Assembly (NCBI RefSeq): GCF_003675385.1
Contig: NZ_RCWZ01000008.1
Coordinates: 1-64,000, forward strand
From: Mucilaginibacter kameinonensis
Lineage (GTDB): Bacteria; Bacteroidota; Bacteroidia; Sphingobacteriales; Sphingobacteriaceae
Length of the DNA stretch: 64,000 nucleotides
Direction of reading: 5' to 3'
Shown: positions 1 through 8,362 of the stretch, one piece after another
Layout: every line of letters begins with the position of its first letter
Position numbering within the stretch: position 1 is the stretch's first letter
Program-made: the position numbers and the translations under genes
Notes under the pieces: model-generated
The model's input: only the letters and a program-made list of their open reading frames with translations
The model's database searches: none
What the model was told of the DNA's origin: nothing

Positions 1-18
1 TTCCTCATTCACTTTCAA

Positions 19-33
19 CCTTTAAAGAACAAA
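19..33 (-). promoter_or_regulatory. boxA-like antitermination sequence in an rRNA-type leader
   Basis: Read on the minus strand, positions 33-19 give TTTGTTCTTTAAAGG, close to the boxA core TGYTCTTTAA found in bacterial rRNA leaders. It lies about 20 nt downstream of the inferred start of the promoter at 58-88. The 16S gene itself is not in the window, so this rests on the leader only. Confidence 0.45.
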
Positions 34-57
34 CCCCGCTTCCTCGTTTGCGGGCTG

Positions 58-88
58 CAAAGGTAGTCACTTTTTACTCCCCTCCAAA
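58..88 (-). promoter_or_regulatory. Minus-strand promoter pointing off the left edge
   Basis: On the minus strand TTTG (88-85) is followed after exactly 19 nt by TACCTTTG (65-58), a full match to the Bacteroidetes primary sigma-factor promoter TTTG-N19-TAnnTTTG. Transcription would start near position 51 and run leftward out of the window. The downstream leader carries a small GC hairpin and a boxA-like sequence, so the target is probably an rRNA operon (inference). Confidence 0.65.
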
Positions 89-169
89 TTATTTCTGACT
101 ATTCGCCCTGCACTTTCTTTAACTCGCTATTCCTCAAGGAGAAAAAGTTCCATACTGACCATAAAACCC

Positions 170-248
170 GCGTTAGGGATAGCAGCGGATACCGGCCCGT
201 GGATAAGGCCCGTGCAGTATGAGCGGATAGCCCGGCCGTAGGGAACGC
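170..248. repeat. Intergenic palindromic element with GGATAGC motifs
   Basis: The outer ends GCGTT (170-174) and AACGC (244-248) can pair. Between them are repeated GGATA(G/C)C motifs and two GGCCCGTG copies. The sequence is GC-rich compared with the AT-rich DNA on either side and has no open reading frame. It resembles non-coding elements that I associate with many Sphingobacteriaceae intergenic regions (from memory, not checked). Its function is unknown. Confidence 0.4.
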
Positions 249-430
249 CCTTAATTCAGTTGACAGTTATGAGCAGGCAGTTGGCACTCAGAAAAAAACC
301 GGAAATCATCAACACCGGGTTTAGCATTCGCAACATCTATTATACAATATATAGACAGATAATCGCAGATAACTCACCTAACGCTAAGTTGTGTACCTCT
401 GGCACACTAAAAATCTAATCCCTCTGATTT

Positions 431-550
431 TCTACAAACTTTTGCACCGCTGGTGCAGCCTGTCAATCTCTTAATTTAATAACATTGACCTCCGGCGCGC
501 CACATTTGAGCCGTTTGATTTTTTACAAACCTTTTGCAACTCTGGCGCAT
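431..550 (+). repeat. Two REP-like repeat copies (CTACAAAC..TTTTGCACC..)
   Basis: Copy 1 at 431-457 contains TACAAACTTTTGCACC followed by the palindrome TGCACC-gct-GGTGCA (443-457). Copy 2 at 522-550 is a decayed version ending in GCAACTCTGGCGCA. The same family recurs at 11846-11994 in both orientations. The rest of 89-651 holds no supported gene; apart from the palindromic element at 170-248 and these repeats I see nothing in it. Confidence 0.6.
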
Positions 551-651
551 TCTTCCAATCGGTTAACATTAAAGATGCTTTGTATGGCAGCGTTATTTAA
601 AAGAGTTTCTAACTTTTCATTTACAATAACCTAAAACGATTTATAGAAATC

Positions 652-659
652 TATATTTG
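652..659 (+). promoter_or_regulatory. -7 promoter element for the dehydratase-SDR operon
   Basis: TATATTTG matches the Bacteroidetes -7 consensus TAnnTTTG. Transcription would start near 666, giving a leader of about 26 nt before the ATG at 692. No clear TTTG is seen at -33, so this is a partial match. Confidence 0.45.
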
Positions 660-691
660 TTAAATAACCAGTTTAAACACAATACATCTTT

Positions 692-2407
692 ATGGAGGAT
701 AAACCGCTACGGAGCCGGCAATGGTTTGGTAAAAAGGGCAAGGATGGCTTTATATATCGTGCGTGGATGAAAAATCAGGGCATTCCGGCACATCAGCTGC
801 AAGGGAAGCCGGTGATAGGGATCTGCAATACATGGTCGGAACTTACACCCTGCAATGCTCATTTCCGGGAATTGGCACAATCTGTAAAAAACGGCATTTA
901 CGAAGCAGGTGGTTACCCTGTCGAGTTTCCGGTAATGTCGTTAGGCGAAACGTTGGTTAAACCTACTGCTATGCTATACCGAAACCTGGTAAGTATGGAT
1001 GTGGAGGAAAGCATTCGCGCCAACCCGCTGGATGGTGTTGTGTTACTTTGCGGCTGTGATAAAACCACTCCTGCATTAGTGATGGGTGCCTGCAGTGTTA
1101 ATATTCCCACTATTGTTGTTTCGGGCGGGGCCATGCTAACCGGCAAATACCGGGGCAGGGATATTGGCACTTCAGATATCTGGCGCTTTTTTGCCGATCA
1201 TCAAACCGGGCAAATGAACGACGAGGACCTTTATACCGCCGAAGCCTGCATGGCCCGGAGCCAGGGGCATTGCGCGGTAATGGGTACTGCATCAACCATG
1301 GCCTGCATGGTGGAATCGCTGGGGCTTTCACTGGCAGAGAACGCGGCCATCCCCGCTGCCGATTCCAGGCGAAAAGTTTTGGCGCATTTATCCGGCAACC
1401 GAATTGTTGACATGGTGCGCGAAGACCTGAAACCTTCAGACATCCTTACAAGGCAGGCTTTTGAAAATGCCATTACCGTTAATGCGGCCATTGGTGGTTC
1501 TACCAATTTTATTATTCACCTGCTGGCCATAGCGGGCCGTATTGGTATTGATTTAAATATGGATGATTTCAACACCTCTGCCCGTAAAATACCTTTGCTG
1601 GCTAACCTGCAACCATCGGGCAAGTATTTTATGGAGGATTTTTATTATGCCGGAGGTTTACCGGCCCTGATGAAAGAACTTCATGAACGGCTTAACAGCG
1701 ATGCGATAACCGTAAGCGGACATCCGATATCGCGAAACTATGAAAACAGCGAATGTTTTAATCGTGACCTCATAGCTCCGGTTGATAATCCTTTTAACCC
1801 AACAGCAGGTATAACTGTACTTAAAGGCAACCTTTGCCAAAACGGGGCGGTGATTAAACCATCGGCAGCAAGTACCGCTTTAATGCGGCATACCGGCAAG
1901 GCGGTTGTATTTGAAAATATTGAGGATTTTAACCATCGGATCAACGATCCGGCACTGGATGTGGATAAAGACAGTATACTGGTATTAAAAAATGCCGGAC
2001 CAAAAGGCTATCCAGGCATGCCGGAAGTTGGCAATATGCTGATCCCTAAAAAACTGGCTGATCAGGGCGTTACCGATATGGTACGCATTTCGGACGGACG
2101 GATGAGCGGCACCGGCTTTGGTACGGTGGTATTACACGTATCGCCCGAGGCTGCCATCGGCGGAACGCTGGCCATAGTACAGGACGGTGACATGATTAAA
2201 CTTGACGTACCGGCTGGAACTTTGCACCTTGAAGTAAGCGACGAGGAAATTGTCGAAAGAAAATCGAAACTGTTATTAAATAACAATATCAGCAAACGCG
2301 GATACACTTATTTATACCAAACCCACGTTGAGCAGGCGCACCTTGGTGCCGATCTGGATTTTTTAAAGGGAAGTTCAGGTAGTGAGGTTTTGAGGGATTC
2401 GCATTAA
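692..2407 (+). CDS. IlvD/Edd-family dehydratase, probably sugar-acid (arabonate/xylonate type)
   Basis: This 571-residue protein belongs to the IlvD/Edd dehydratases, which remove water from 2,3-dihydroxy acids using an iron-sulphur cluster and Mg2+. Cys54 (in TPCNAH), Cys122 (in CGCDKTTPA) and Cys194 (in SQGHCAVMG) have the spacing of the three [2Fe-2S] ligands of L-arabinonate and D-xylonate dehydratases. The motif CNTWSELTPCNAH also fits the sugar-acid branch better than valine-pathway IlvD. The next gene, 14 nt downstream, encodes an SDR dehydrogenase, and no other ilv genes are nearby, which supports a role in pentonate or hexonate breakdown (inference). The exact substrate cannot be read from sequence. 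The ATG at 692 gives a normal family N-terminus. Confidence 0.85.
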   Translation: MEDKPLRSRQWFGKKGKDGFIYRAWMKNQGIPAHQLQGKPVIGICNTWSELTPCNAHFRELAQSVKNGIYEAGGYPVEFPVMSLGETLVKPTAMLYRNLVSMDVEESIRANPLDGVVLLCGCDKTTPALVMGACSVNIPTIVVSGGAMLTGKYRGRDIGTSDIWRFFADHQTGQMNDEDLYTAEACMARSQGHCAVMGTASTMACMVESLGLSLAENAAIPAADSRRKVLAHLSGNRIVDMVREDLKPSDILTRQAFENAITVNAAIGGSTNFIIHLLAIAGRIGIDLNMDDFNTSARKIPLLANLQPSGKYFMEDFYYAGGLPALMKELHERLNSDAITVSGHPISRNYENSECFNRDLIAPVDNPFNPTAGITVLKGNLCQNGAVIKPSAASTALMRHTGKAVVFENIEDFNHRINDPALDVDKDSILVLKNAGPKGYPGMPEVGNMLIPKKLADQGVTDMVRISDGRMSGTGFGTVVLHVSPEAAIGGTLAIVQDGDMIKLDVPAGTLHLEVSDEEIVERKSKLLLNNNISKRGYTYLYQTHVEQAHLGADLDFLKGSSGSEVLRDSH

Positions 2408-2421
2408 TATCAATCTAAAAA

Positions 2422-3189
2422 ATGATAACGAATAAATTTAGCGGGCAGGTAGCCATAGTAACCGGGGCAGGACAAGGGATAGGTTTTGAAATAGCGAAAC
2501 AATTAAGCACCGCCGGTGCTGCTGTATTACTGAACGATTTGAGCGAAGAACTGGCTACCATCGCCGCAGATACTATAAACAGCCTTGGCGGTAATTGCTA
2601 TCCGATGCCCGGAGATGCTTCAGATATTGATTTTATACAACAAATGGTTGATGAAGCCGTGCAACGCTATGGCAAACTCACTGTTGCTGTTGCCAACGCA
2701 GGCATCACTTTGTTTGGCGATTTTTTGAATTATCCGGCCCAATCGCTGCAAAGTGTCATGAACCTTAACCTACAGGGCAGTTTCTTTTTGGCGCAAAGGG
2801 CAGCCAGACAAATTGTAAAACAAAAAAGCGGGGGAAGTATCCTGTTCATGTCGTCGGTTACGGGGCACCAGGCCCACCAGGACCTTGCGGCTTATGGCAT
2901 GACCAAAGCAGCTTTGGAAATGCTGGCCAAAAGTTTGGTTGTTGAACTTTCGCAGCATCAAATTACCGTAAACACCGTTGCCCCCGGCGCTACGTTAACC
3001 GAGCGTACCCTGGAAGATGCCGGGTATCAAAAAACATGGGCCCGCATTACACCAATGGGTCGCGCGGCTACGGTTGAAGATGTGGCAAATGCCGTGTTGT
3101 TTTTAGTATCTCCCGATGCAAGGCACATTACCGGGCAAAACCTGGTGGTTGATGGCGGATGGACGGCGGTTAGTACTTCGCCTTATTAG
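2422..3189 (+). CDS. SDR-family oxidoreductase (sugar dehydrogenase-like)
   Basis: This 255-residue classical short-chain dehydrogenase has the cofactor motif TGAGQGIG (14-21), NAG at 92-94, catalytic Ser145, Tyr158 and Lys162 (YGMTK), and a C-terminal VDGG motif. Acidic residues after beta-2 (LNDLSEE) favour NAD+ over NADP+. It starts 14 nt after the dehydratase stop and is surely cotranscribed with it. The likely role is oxidation of a sugar or lactone in the same catabolic pathway. The substrate is inferred from context only. Confidence 0.85.
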   Translation: MITNKFSGQVAIVTGAGQGIGFEIAKQLSTAGAAVLLNDLSEELATIAADTINSLGGNCYPMPGDASDIDFIQQMVDEAVQRYGKLTVAVANAGITLFGDFLNYPAQSLQSVMNLNLQGSFFLAQRAARQIVKQKSGGSILFMSSVTGHQAHQDLAAYGMTKAALEMLAKSLVVELSQHQITVNTVAPGATLTERTLEDAGYQKTWARITPMGRAATVEDVANAVLFLVSPDARHITGQNLVVDGGWTAVSTSPY

Positions 3190-3244
3190 GTGGTGAGCGG
3201 TTGATTGGGTTGATCAGGTGAGTGGTTGGGAAACTCCCCAAACC

Positions 3245-3277
3245 AGATTTACGAAGTTTTAAAAACTTCGTAAATCT
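3245..3277. repeat. Perfect 33-nt palindrome between convergent genes
   Basis: Two perfect 16-nt arms (3245-3260 and 3262-3277) flank a single A; the arm begins AGATTTACGAAG. It lies between the convergent SDR and epimerase genes and overlaps the epimerase stop codon by one base. It could act as a bidirectional terminator. The same palindrome type is, as I recall, widely dispersed in Bacteroidota. Confidence 0.7.
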
Positions 3278-4131
3278 CAGTCTACGTTCAGATCATTCAA
3301 CAGATAATCAAACGTAAACTTCGGCTCATAACCCAAATACCGTTTGGCCTTTTCGCTTACATAAACCCTATCGATACTTTTCGGAAACTCCCAGCCTTTT
3401 GCTTTATAAATAGCTTCGGCATGCGGATAGTGTTTTTTTATTACTTCGGCAGGATTTTGCTTGAGCTGAACCAGTTCATCTTTTTTAAAAGGCGAACTGC
3501 TGGTGATATTAAAGATCTCAAATTCCGGAAAAGTTTTCTCCAGGGCTAATCGTAATCCTTCGGCACCGTCACGTTCATCGAGCCCGCGGTAAAGGCGATG
3601 ATTTAGTTTAAGATTATCAGCCTCTGGCAGGAAACGACCAACCCGGTAAACCGATGTTTGCAATCCTTCGCTATAAAAAAAATCTTTACAAAGCTGTTCG
3701 GCAGTTTGTTTGGTGATATCATAGATATCGCGGGGTTTAATCATTAACTCTTCATCAACCCAAACAGCCCGACTGTCATCAACCATCGCATCACCATAAA
3801 TAGATGTTGTACTGGTATACAATAACTTTGACACCCCATTGGCTATACATGCATTGAGCAAATTAAGCGTGCCCTAAATATTTACATCGATAAATGCCTC
3901 GCGGGGATAGTTCAATTCATAGTGTTTACCATGGATGGCGGCAGTATGAACAATTGCATCGATGTTTTTGGTGATGGCTAAAACGGCCTCTTTGTTCAGG
4001 ATATCGATCTGCTCATCAGTAGTTTCGGCCGAGATCTCATCAATACCGGTAACATCATGCCCATGCGAGCATAAATGTTTAACCGTAACAGCCCCCAACC
4101 TGCCCGATGAACCAGTAACTAAAACACGCAT
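3277..4131 (-). pseudogene. NAD(P)-dependent epimerase/dehydratase, split by one in-frame amber codon
   Basis: Reading from the ATG at 4131, the protein starts with the Rossmann motif GSSGRLG and continues in the same frame to 3277, except for one TAG at 3876-3874. The translation is ...FIDVNI-stop-GTLNLLNAC...; family members normally carry Q or another residue in this NxxGT motif, so a single C-to-T change (CAG to TAG) explains the break. The downstream part keeps the catalytic-type motif YDITK and the family C-terminus, about 284 residues in all. No other damage is seen, so the event is recent, a sequencing error, or a readthrough case. A separate protein could start at the TTG at 3861 but would lack the cofactor-binding site. 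Confidence 0.8.
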
Positions 4132-4132
4132 A

Positions 4133-4432
4133 TTAATGACCCGGAGCTATAGCCAGTATTCGTGACCACTCCGGGTGACGCTTAAGATATGATGCAACGT
4201 AAACACAAAGAGGAACAAGCTTCAGGTTATGTTCTTCGATATAGTTGAATGCTTTTTCGACTATAGCCGACGCCACACCTTTACCTTCCAGTTCAACCGG
4301 TACTTCGGTATGGATCAGGTAAATTTTATCATCCTTTTGTTTGTAATCGATAAAAGCGCGGTGGCCTTCGACATGCAGTTCAAAATTATGGATGGCCTCA
4401 TTATTTACCAAGGGAATTTCTTCGTATTTCAT
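4133..4432 (-). CDS. Small GNAT-family acetyltransferase (NATD1/YidJ type)
   Basis: This 99-residue protein matches the compact GNAT family that includes human NATD1. It has the acetyl-CoA loop VELEGKGVASAIVEKAF and the typical ending VPLCVYVASYLKRHPEW. Substrates of the family are mostly unknown. The gene ends 1 nt before the epimerase start codon, so the two are probably one transcript. A strong hairpin at 4446-4480 separates it from the upstream amylase gene. Confidence 0.75.
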   Translation of the reverse strand: MKYEEIPLVNNEAIHNFELHVEGHRAFIDYKQKDDKIYLIHTEVPVELEGKGVASAIVEKAFNYIEEHNLKLVPLCVYVASYLKRHPEWSRILAIAPGH

Positions 4433-4445
4433 AGCTGTATTTATT

Positions 4446-4480
4446 ACGGGGTTAACAAATGTATAAAATGTTAACCCCGT
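4446..4480 (-). terminator. 12-bp hairpin after the amylase gene
   Basis: ACGGGGTTAACA (4446-4457) pairs perfectly with TGTTAACCCCGT (4469-4480) around an 11-nt loop. It sits 10 nt past the amylase stop. The run of T on the minus-strand exit side is weak, so termination is likely but not certain. Confidence 0.5.
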
Positions 4481-4490
4481 TTAATGTAAA

Positions 4491-5978
4491 TTACTTTTTA
4501 ATTCCCCACACCGAGACCGTTCCCGCTTTAACTTTAAACTCGGCCCAGCCATCAGCAGTAATAATTACTTCTTCACCATCGTGCTTGTTCAAATAGTCAA
4601 CAAACACCTTACCCGCATGCCCGGCCCCAATTTCCATTTCTTTGTAGCCATCCTCGCTGTTTGATAGTACAACTGCACATCCCGAGTCTTCATGGTCTGT
4701 ATCGCCCTCGCGTGTCCAGCCTATACAATTAGGGTGGTCAAAATAATCGCGCTGGGTACCGTAGCCCAGGTTTTTCCTTACATAAAGTAAGGTTTCCAGT
4801 TCAGCAACTATTGGCAGCTCAATGCTATATTCCTTTCCATCCCCGCCTTTATCGGTATATTTTGAGCCGTACATATCGGCGTAAAAAACACAGGGATAAC
4901 CGGCTTCACGCAGCAAAATCAACGCATAGGCAAGCGGCTTAAACCAGGCATCAACCGGCTGCTCTAACGATTGCAGCGGCTGGGTGTCATGATTTTCAAC
5001 CAGTGTAACGGCACGCTCGGGATTGGCACTTACCAGGGTATTATCAAAAATTGTGGTGAGATCATAATCTTTACCTGCTTTTGAAGCCTGGTGAATATTA
5101 TCATGCAATGGCGCATCAAAAAGCGACATACGCCCTTCTGTTGCCTCAATATATTTTAATAGTTTGGGCAGATCAAAAGCCCAGTACTCGCCAACGGTAA
5201 AAAACTCATGCTTAAACTCATTGCGCATATAGTCAAGCCATTCGTTGTAAAAGCCATGATCCATATGTTTAATAGCATCGAGCCGGAAGCCATTGAACTT
5301 AGCGGTTTCAAAATACCACTTGCCCCAGTTTTTGAGCTCCTGCCTCACACTTGGGTTGCGGGTGTCAATATCTGAAAGCATGAGGTAATCGTAGTTACCA
5401 TTTTCATCGTCAAGCACATCCTCCCAGCCTTCGCCATATTGGTTTTGGATGCTGAAGATGGCGGTTTCCTTTTTATAGGCATCATAGTCGATACCCGAAA
5501 AGCATTGCCAGTCCCATATAAATTTGGAGTATTTGCCTTTACGGCCAGGAAATGTGAATTTGGTGTACGCCCCTATCTCGTAAACATCGCTTATAAATTC
5601 GTTACGGTTAGCCGGGTCAACCTTTCGGGCGTTCACTTTCTCAATTTCATCGGCACCGCCCATGTGATTTAGCACCACATCAACATAAACCTTTAATTGG
5701 GCTTTTTGCGCGGCAGCAATAGCGTCAAGGTATTCCTGTTTAGTGCCGTATTTTGTGGGGATGGTACCTTTTTGATCAAACTCACCAAGGTCATAAATAT
5801 CATAAACATCGTACCCTGCCGAATAGCCACCGCTTGCTGCTTTGTAAGCCGGTGGCAACCAAACCGAGTCGATCCCTTTTTTCTTCAGATTTTGCGCGTC
5901 ATTTTTTAACTGATTCCACAATCTGCCTCCGGCGGGGTAATACCATTCAAAAAACTGCAGCATTGTAAAATTTTCCAT
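4491..5978 (-). CDS. Cytoplasmic alpha-amylase (GH13)
   Basis: This 495-residue glycoside hydrolase family 13 enzyme cleaves alpha-1,4-glucans. The catalytic residues are visible: Asp234 in GFRLDAIKH (nucleophile), Glu264 in VGEYW (acid/base) and Asp331 in VENHDTQP (transition-state stabiliser); conserved region I is DVVLNH (100-105). It starts MENFTMLQFFEWYYP, with no signal peptide, as in cytoplasmic AmyA/maltohexaose-forming enzymes, so it likely acts on glycogen or imported maltodextrins. It is monocistronic here. No starch-type SusCD lies beside it; the SusCD pair at 33.6-38.6 kb has no glycosidase partner. Confidence 0.92.
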   Translation of the reverse strand: MENFTMLQFFEWYYPAGGRLWNQLKNDAQNLKKKGIDSVWLPPAYKAASGGYSAGYDVYDIYDLGEFDQKGTIPTKYGTKQEYLDAIAAAQKAQLKVYVDVVLNHMGGADEIEKVNARKVDPANRNEFISDVYEIGAYTKFTFPGRKGKYSKFIWDWQCFSGIDYDAYKKETAIFSIQNQYGEGWEDVLDDENGNYDYLMLSDIDTRNPSVRQELKNWGKWYFETAKFNGFRLDAIKHMDHGFYNEWLDYMRNEFKHEFFTVGEYWAFDLPKLLKYIEATEGRMSLFDAPLHDNIHQASKAGKDYDLTTIFDNTLVSANPERAVTLVENHDTQPLQSLEQPVDAWFKPLAYALILLREAGYPCVFYADMYGSKYTDKGGDGKEYSIELPIVAELETLLYVRKNLGYGTQRDYFDHPNCIGWTREGDTDHEDSGCAVVLSNSEDGYKEMEIGAGHAGKVFVDYLNKHDGEEVIITADGWAEFKVKAGTVSVWGIKK

Positions 5979-6085
5979 GCGTTTAAATTAAGTATGCCAT
6001 TTTATAGTTGATACTTAACTAAATATACGCAGAAAGGTTTTATCGGGCCTTAACCTCAATATTAAATCACTGTAAATCAAAAAGC

Positions 6086-6778
6086 TCAGGAAGCGTGCAT
6101 TTGATGGATCTTTTCTTTGGCACTATCCAGCAATGATTCATTGCAACCGCTTTCGTCAACAAGCTCGGCAATCCTGTAGCTGTAATATTCACGCTTTAAT
6201 ACCGTAGGCGCAATACTAAACGCGTTGGCAAGCAGCATCAGTTTTTCGGGATTAAAAGCAAGCTCTCCCAGTTTCATCTGGTTTAAGATCTCTACCTCTG
6301 AATCCAGTTTTTCGGCCAATGCCATTTGTGTTATGTTAAGTAAATTTCGTTGTTGGCTAATAAAAAGTCCAAAGTGGTTTAAAATGGGCATAGTGTTGCT
6401 GATATTAACCGCCGGGGTAACTTCCGCAACCTCATAATCGGTATTGATATGTTGTACAAACAGATGTCTTGCACTTTTAAACAACATAGAAAAACGGTAA
6501 GCCATCTGATCGAACAAGCTTTCGTCGATACTGTAATTGACATTGCCCTTTATCCCGTAAACTTTCAGGATGCCCAGGTTTTTAAGTTCGGCCACATGTT
6601 TGTTTATGGTTTCGATGTTGAAGGGGATCTCGTAAAGCATTTCGCGCTTTACCACATTATTATGTTCAATAATGATCCTGATAATGGCTACCCTTACCGG
6701 CAGCGCCAGGGCCTTGGCAAAATTTGATAACTCTTTATCGTTATCGTCAAAATTGGTATATGAATAGGAAAGTGGCAT
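6086..6778 (-). CDS. Transcription regulator with ArsR-like and XRE-like DNA-binding domains
   Basis: This 230-residue protein has two apparent helix-turn-helix modules. Residues about 15-95 look like an ArsR-type winged helix (ALALPVRVAIIRII, then KHVAELKNLGILKV and a beta-wing). Residues about 130-190 look like a Cro/C1 (XRE) helix-turn-helix (ISQQRNLLNITQMALAEKL...FNPEKLMLLANAFSI). No metal-binding cysteine pair of classical ArsR sensors is present. It lies alone downstream of nothing obvious, in tandem with the amylase gene. Target genes are unknown; the domain reading is moderately sure for each half. Confidence 0.65.
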   Translation of the reverse strand: MPLSYSYTNFDDNDKELSNFAKALALPVRVAIIRIIIEHNNVVKREMLYEIPFNIETINKHVAELKNLGILKVYGIKGNVNYSIDESLFDQMAYRFSMLFKSARHLFVQHINTDYEVAEVTPAVNISNTMPILNHFGLFISQQRNLLNITQMALAEKLDSEVEILNQMKLGELAFNPEKLMLLANAFSIAPTVLKREYYSYRIAELVDESGCNESLLDSAKEKIHQMHAS

Positions 6779-6930
6779 TTTAATAAATATGAAAGTTTAT
6801 CGCACTTAAAACCGCGGATAAACAATGGTGACACGGCCCGGAAGCCGGATAAAATAAACCGATGATCAACTAAAATAGAGTTGCCGCAGATAGGTTATCA
6901 ATTACTAATAATACACGGCTTTGCCATCCG

Positions 6931-7308
6931 TTAAACAATAATTTGCCGGTTGACCAGATAAAGCGGGGAGGATAAAGTTTTATTGAGGTTTAAGAACCTG
7001 ATATGCCGGTAGGTAACCCGCTTCCTGAACCCGAAAAGAAAAGGGTATAACAGCAGTAAAAAGAAGGAGAGCCTTAAACGTAAACTGACAACGGGGTGTG
7101 CCAATTTTTTTTGAATGGCCGTCATTATGGACAGGCTACCATAGCGGTATTGAATGATCCGCTTGCTAAATGATTTATCGAGTAGGAAGATGTTGATTTT
7201 TACCGGAGGATGTTGCCTGTTAAAAATCATGAAACCAACAAAAGGCTTGGCCACAAACATTAGTGTAGCAAACAATAAGACAAGCTTAAGTTTATATTGC
7301 GGTTTCAT
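6931..7308 (-). CDS. Hypothetical membrane protein
   Basis: This 125-residue protein has an N-terminal hydrophobic segment (residues 8-28, LVLLFATLMFVAKPFVGFMIF) and a second around 80-95 (LRLSFFLLLLYPFLFGF), so it is probably a two-span inner-membrane protein. The middle part contains AIQKKLAHPVVSLRLR. It resembles short hypotheticals I associate with Sphingobacteriaceae, but I cannot assign a function. It has a clean ATG at 7308 and no competing frame. Confidence 0.55.
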   Translation of the reverse strand: MKPQYKLKLVLLFATLMFVAKPFVGFMIFNRQHPPVKINIFLLDKSFSKRIIQYRYGSLSIMTAIQKKLAHPVVSLRLRLSFFLLLLYPFLFGFRKRVTYRHIRFLNLNKTLSSPLYLVNRQIIV

Positions 7309-7377
7309 TAACGTAAAATTATATCTCTAATTTAACCTCAATGTTAAATTTCAGATTACATCAAAGTTATCTGAAGA

Positions 7378-8223
7378 TTATTTTTGAGCACTAATTACAA
7401 GTGCACCATAATTGAGCTGCGCTGTTCCACCTGTATTTTGCGATTGGAACAATGCCGCAACCTCTTCCTTTATTTTATTCCTGGTCGGCTCATCGGCCTG
7501 CGACATGGCAGCTACTATTGGGGCGCCAACTTCCATCATCATTTGCCAGTAACGGTCAAAGCTTCCGTAGTCTACCTGTCCGGTTAGCTCAATTGGTGTT
7601 ATATCATTAAAACCCGCCTGCTTTAACAAATTGGCAATAACATCCGGCTTTGCACAGCGAAACATTCCCGGAGAACCCGGAGGCGGGGCTGGTAATATCA
7701 CGTGCTTTTGGATAACACTCATAATGGTGGTAACCCAGTTATTTTGTTCGGGGCCTGCCCATACAGCAGTGGCAAAGCGGCCACCGGGCTTTAACACCCT
7801 GTAAATTTCATTGGCAGCCAATTGCATATCCGGAAAAAACATGAACCCCATGCGGCAACTGACAGCGTCAAATGTTTCTGTGTCGAAAGGTAGTTCGGTT
7901 ACGTCGGCAATTTGAGCTTTGTAATTTTTTACTCCCTTAGCCGCGGCATTTGCCCTGGCTATCTCCAGCATACCTTCGGCGAGATCGGTTCCGGTTACTG
8001 TTCCATTAGGTGTTAAAGCAGCAATGGTTAAGCCGGGTTCGCCGGTTCCGGCGGCAATGTCCAGCACATTGTATCCATCTTTTATTTTAAGGTTATCAAT
8101 AATAGCATCGCCCATGGGTTTTAAAAAACGCATGTTAAACTCGTCCCACTTCTTCCATCCGGGCGAAAATTTATTCCATGATTGCTTTTGCTGATCGCGG
8201 ATCTGTTCCAATTGATTTTCCAT
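7378..8223 (-). CDS. Class I SAM-dependent methyltransferase (UbiE-like)
   Basis: This 281-residue protein carries the SAM-binding motif VLDIAAGTGEPG, an acidic residue after beta-2 (GTDLAEGM) and the post-motif LPFDTETFDAVSCRMGF, which match the Methyltransf_11/UbiE group. The frame extends upstream to a TTG at 8229, but the ATG at 8223 gives the better start (MENQLEQIRDQ). It is probably single. The methyl acceptor cannot be told from sequence. Confidence 0.8.
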   Translation of the reverse strand: MENQLEQIRDQQKQSWNKFSPGWKKWDEFNMRFLKPMGDAIIDNLKIKDGYNVLDIAAGTGEPGLTIAALTPNGTVTGTDLAEGMLEIARANAAAKGVKNYKAQIADVTELPFDTETFDAVSCRMGFMFFPDMQLAANEIYRVLKPGGRFATAVWAGPEQNNWVTTIMSVIQKHVILPAPPPGSPGMFRCAKPDVIANLLKQAGFNDITPIELTGQVDYGSFDRYWQMMMEVGAPIVAAMSQADEPTRNKIKEEVAALFQSQNTGGTAQLNYGALVISAQK

Positions 8224-8312
8224 AGCCAATAATAATACAGTATGATCAGCATAAATTTAATACAATTACTGTCAACATGTTACATCAAAAATTTCCTCAT
8301 TATTTAAAACGA

Positions 8313-8342
8313 AAATCCCCTGCCGGTTATGACAGGGGATTT
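8313..8342 (-). terminator. Terminator hairpin of the FMN reductase gene
   Basis: AAATCCCCTG (8313-8322) pairs with CAGGGGATTT (8333-8342); on the minus strand the stem is followed by a T-rich stretch. It lies 21 nt past the stop of the flavin reductase gene. Confidence 0.7.
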
Positions 8343-8362
8343 AAAGATCTTAACTACGAATG

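Noticed and set aside
913..1506. Several antisense frames inside the dehydratase gene
   Set aside because: They are shadows of a strongly coding frame with clear family motifs.
5988..6018. TTAAGTAT and ATACTTAA inverted repeat upstream of the amylase gene
   Set aside because: Eight base pairs of AT-rich sequence 15 nt apart is not enough to claim an operator.
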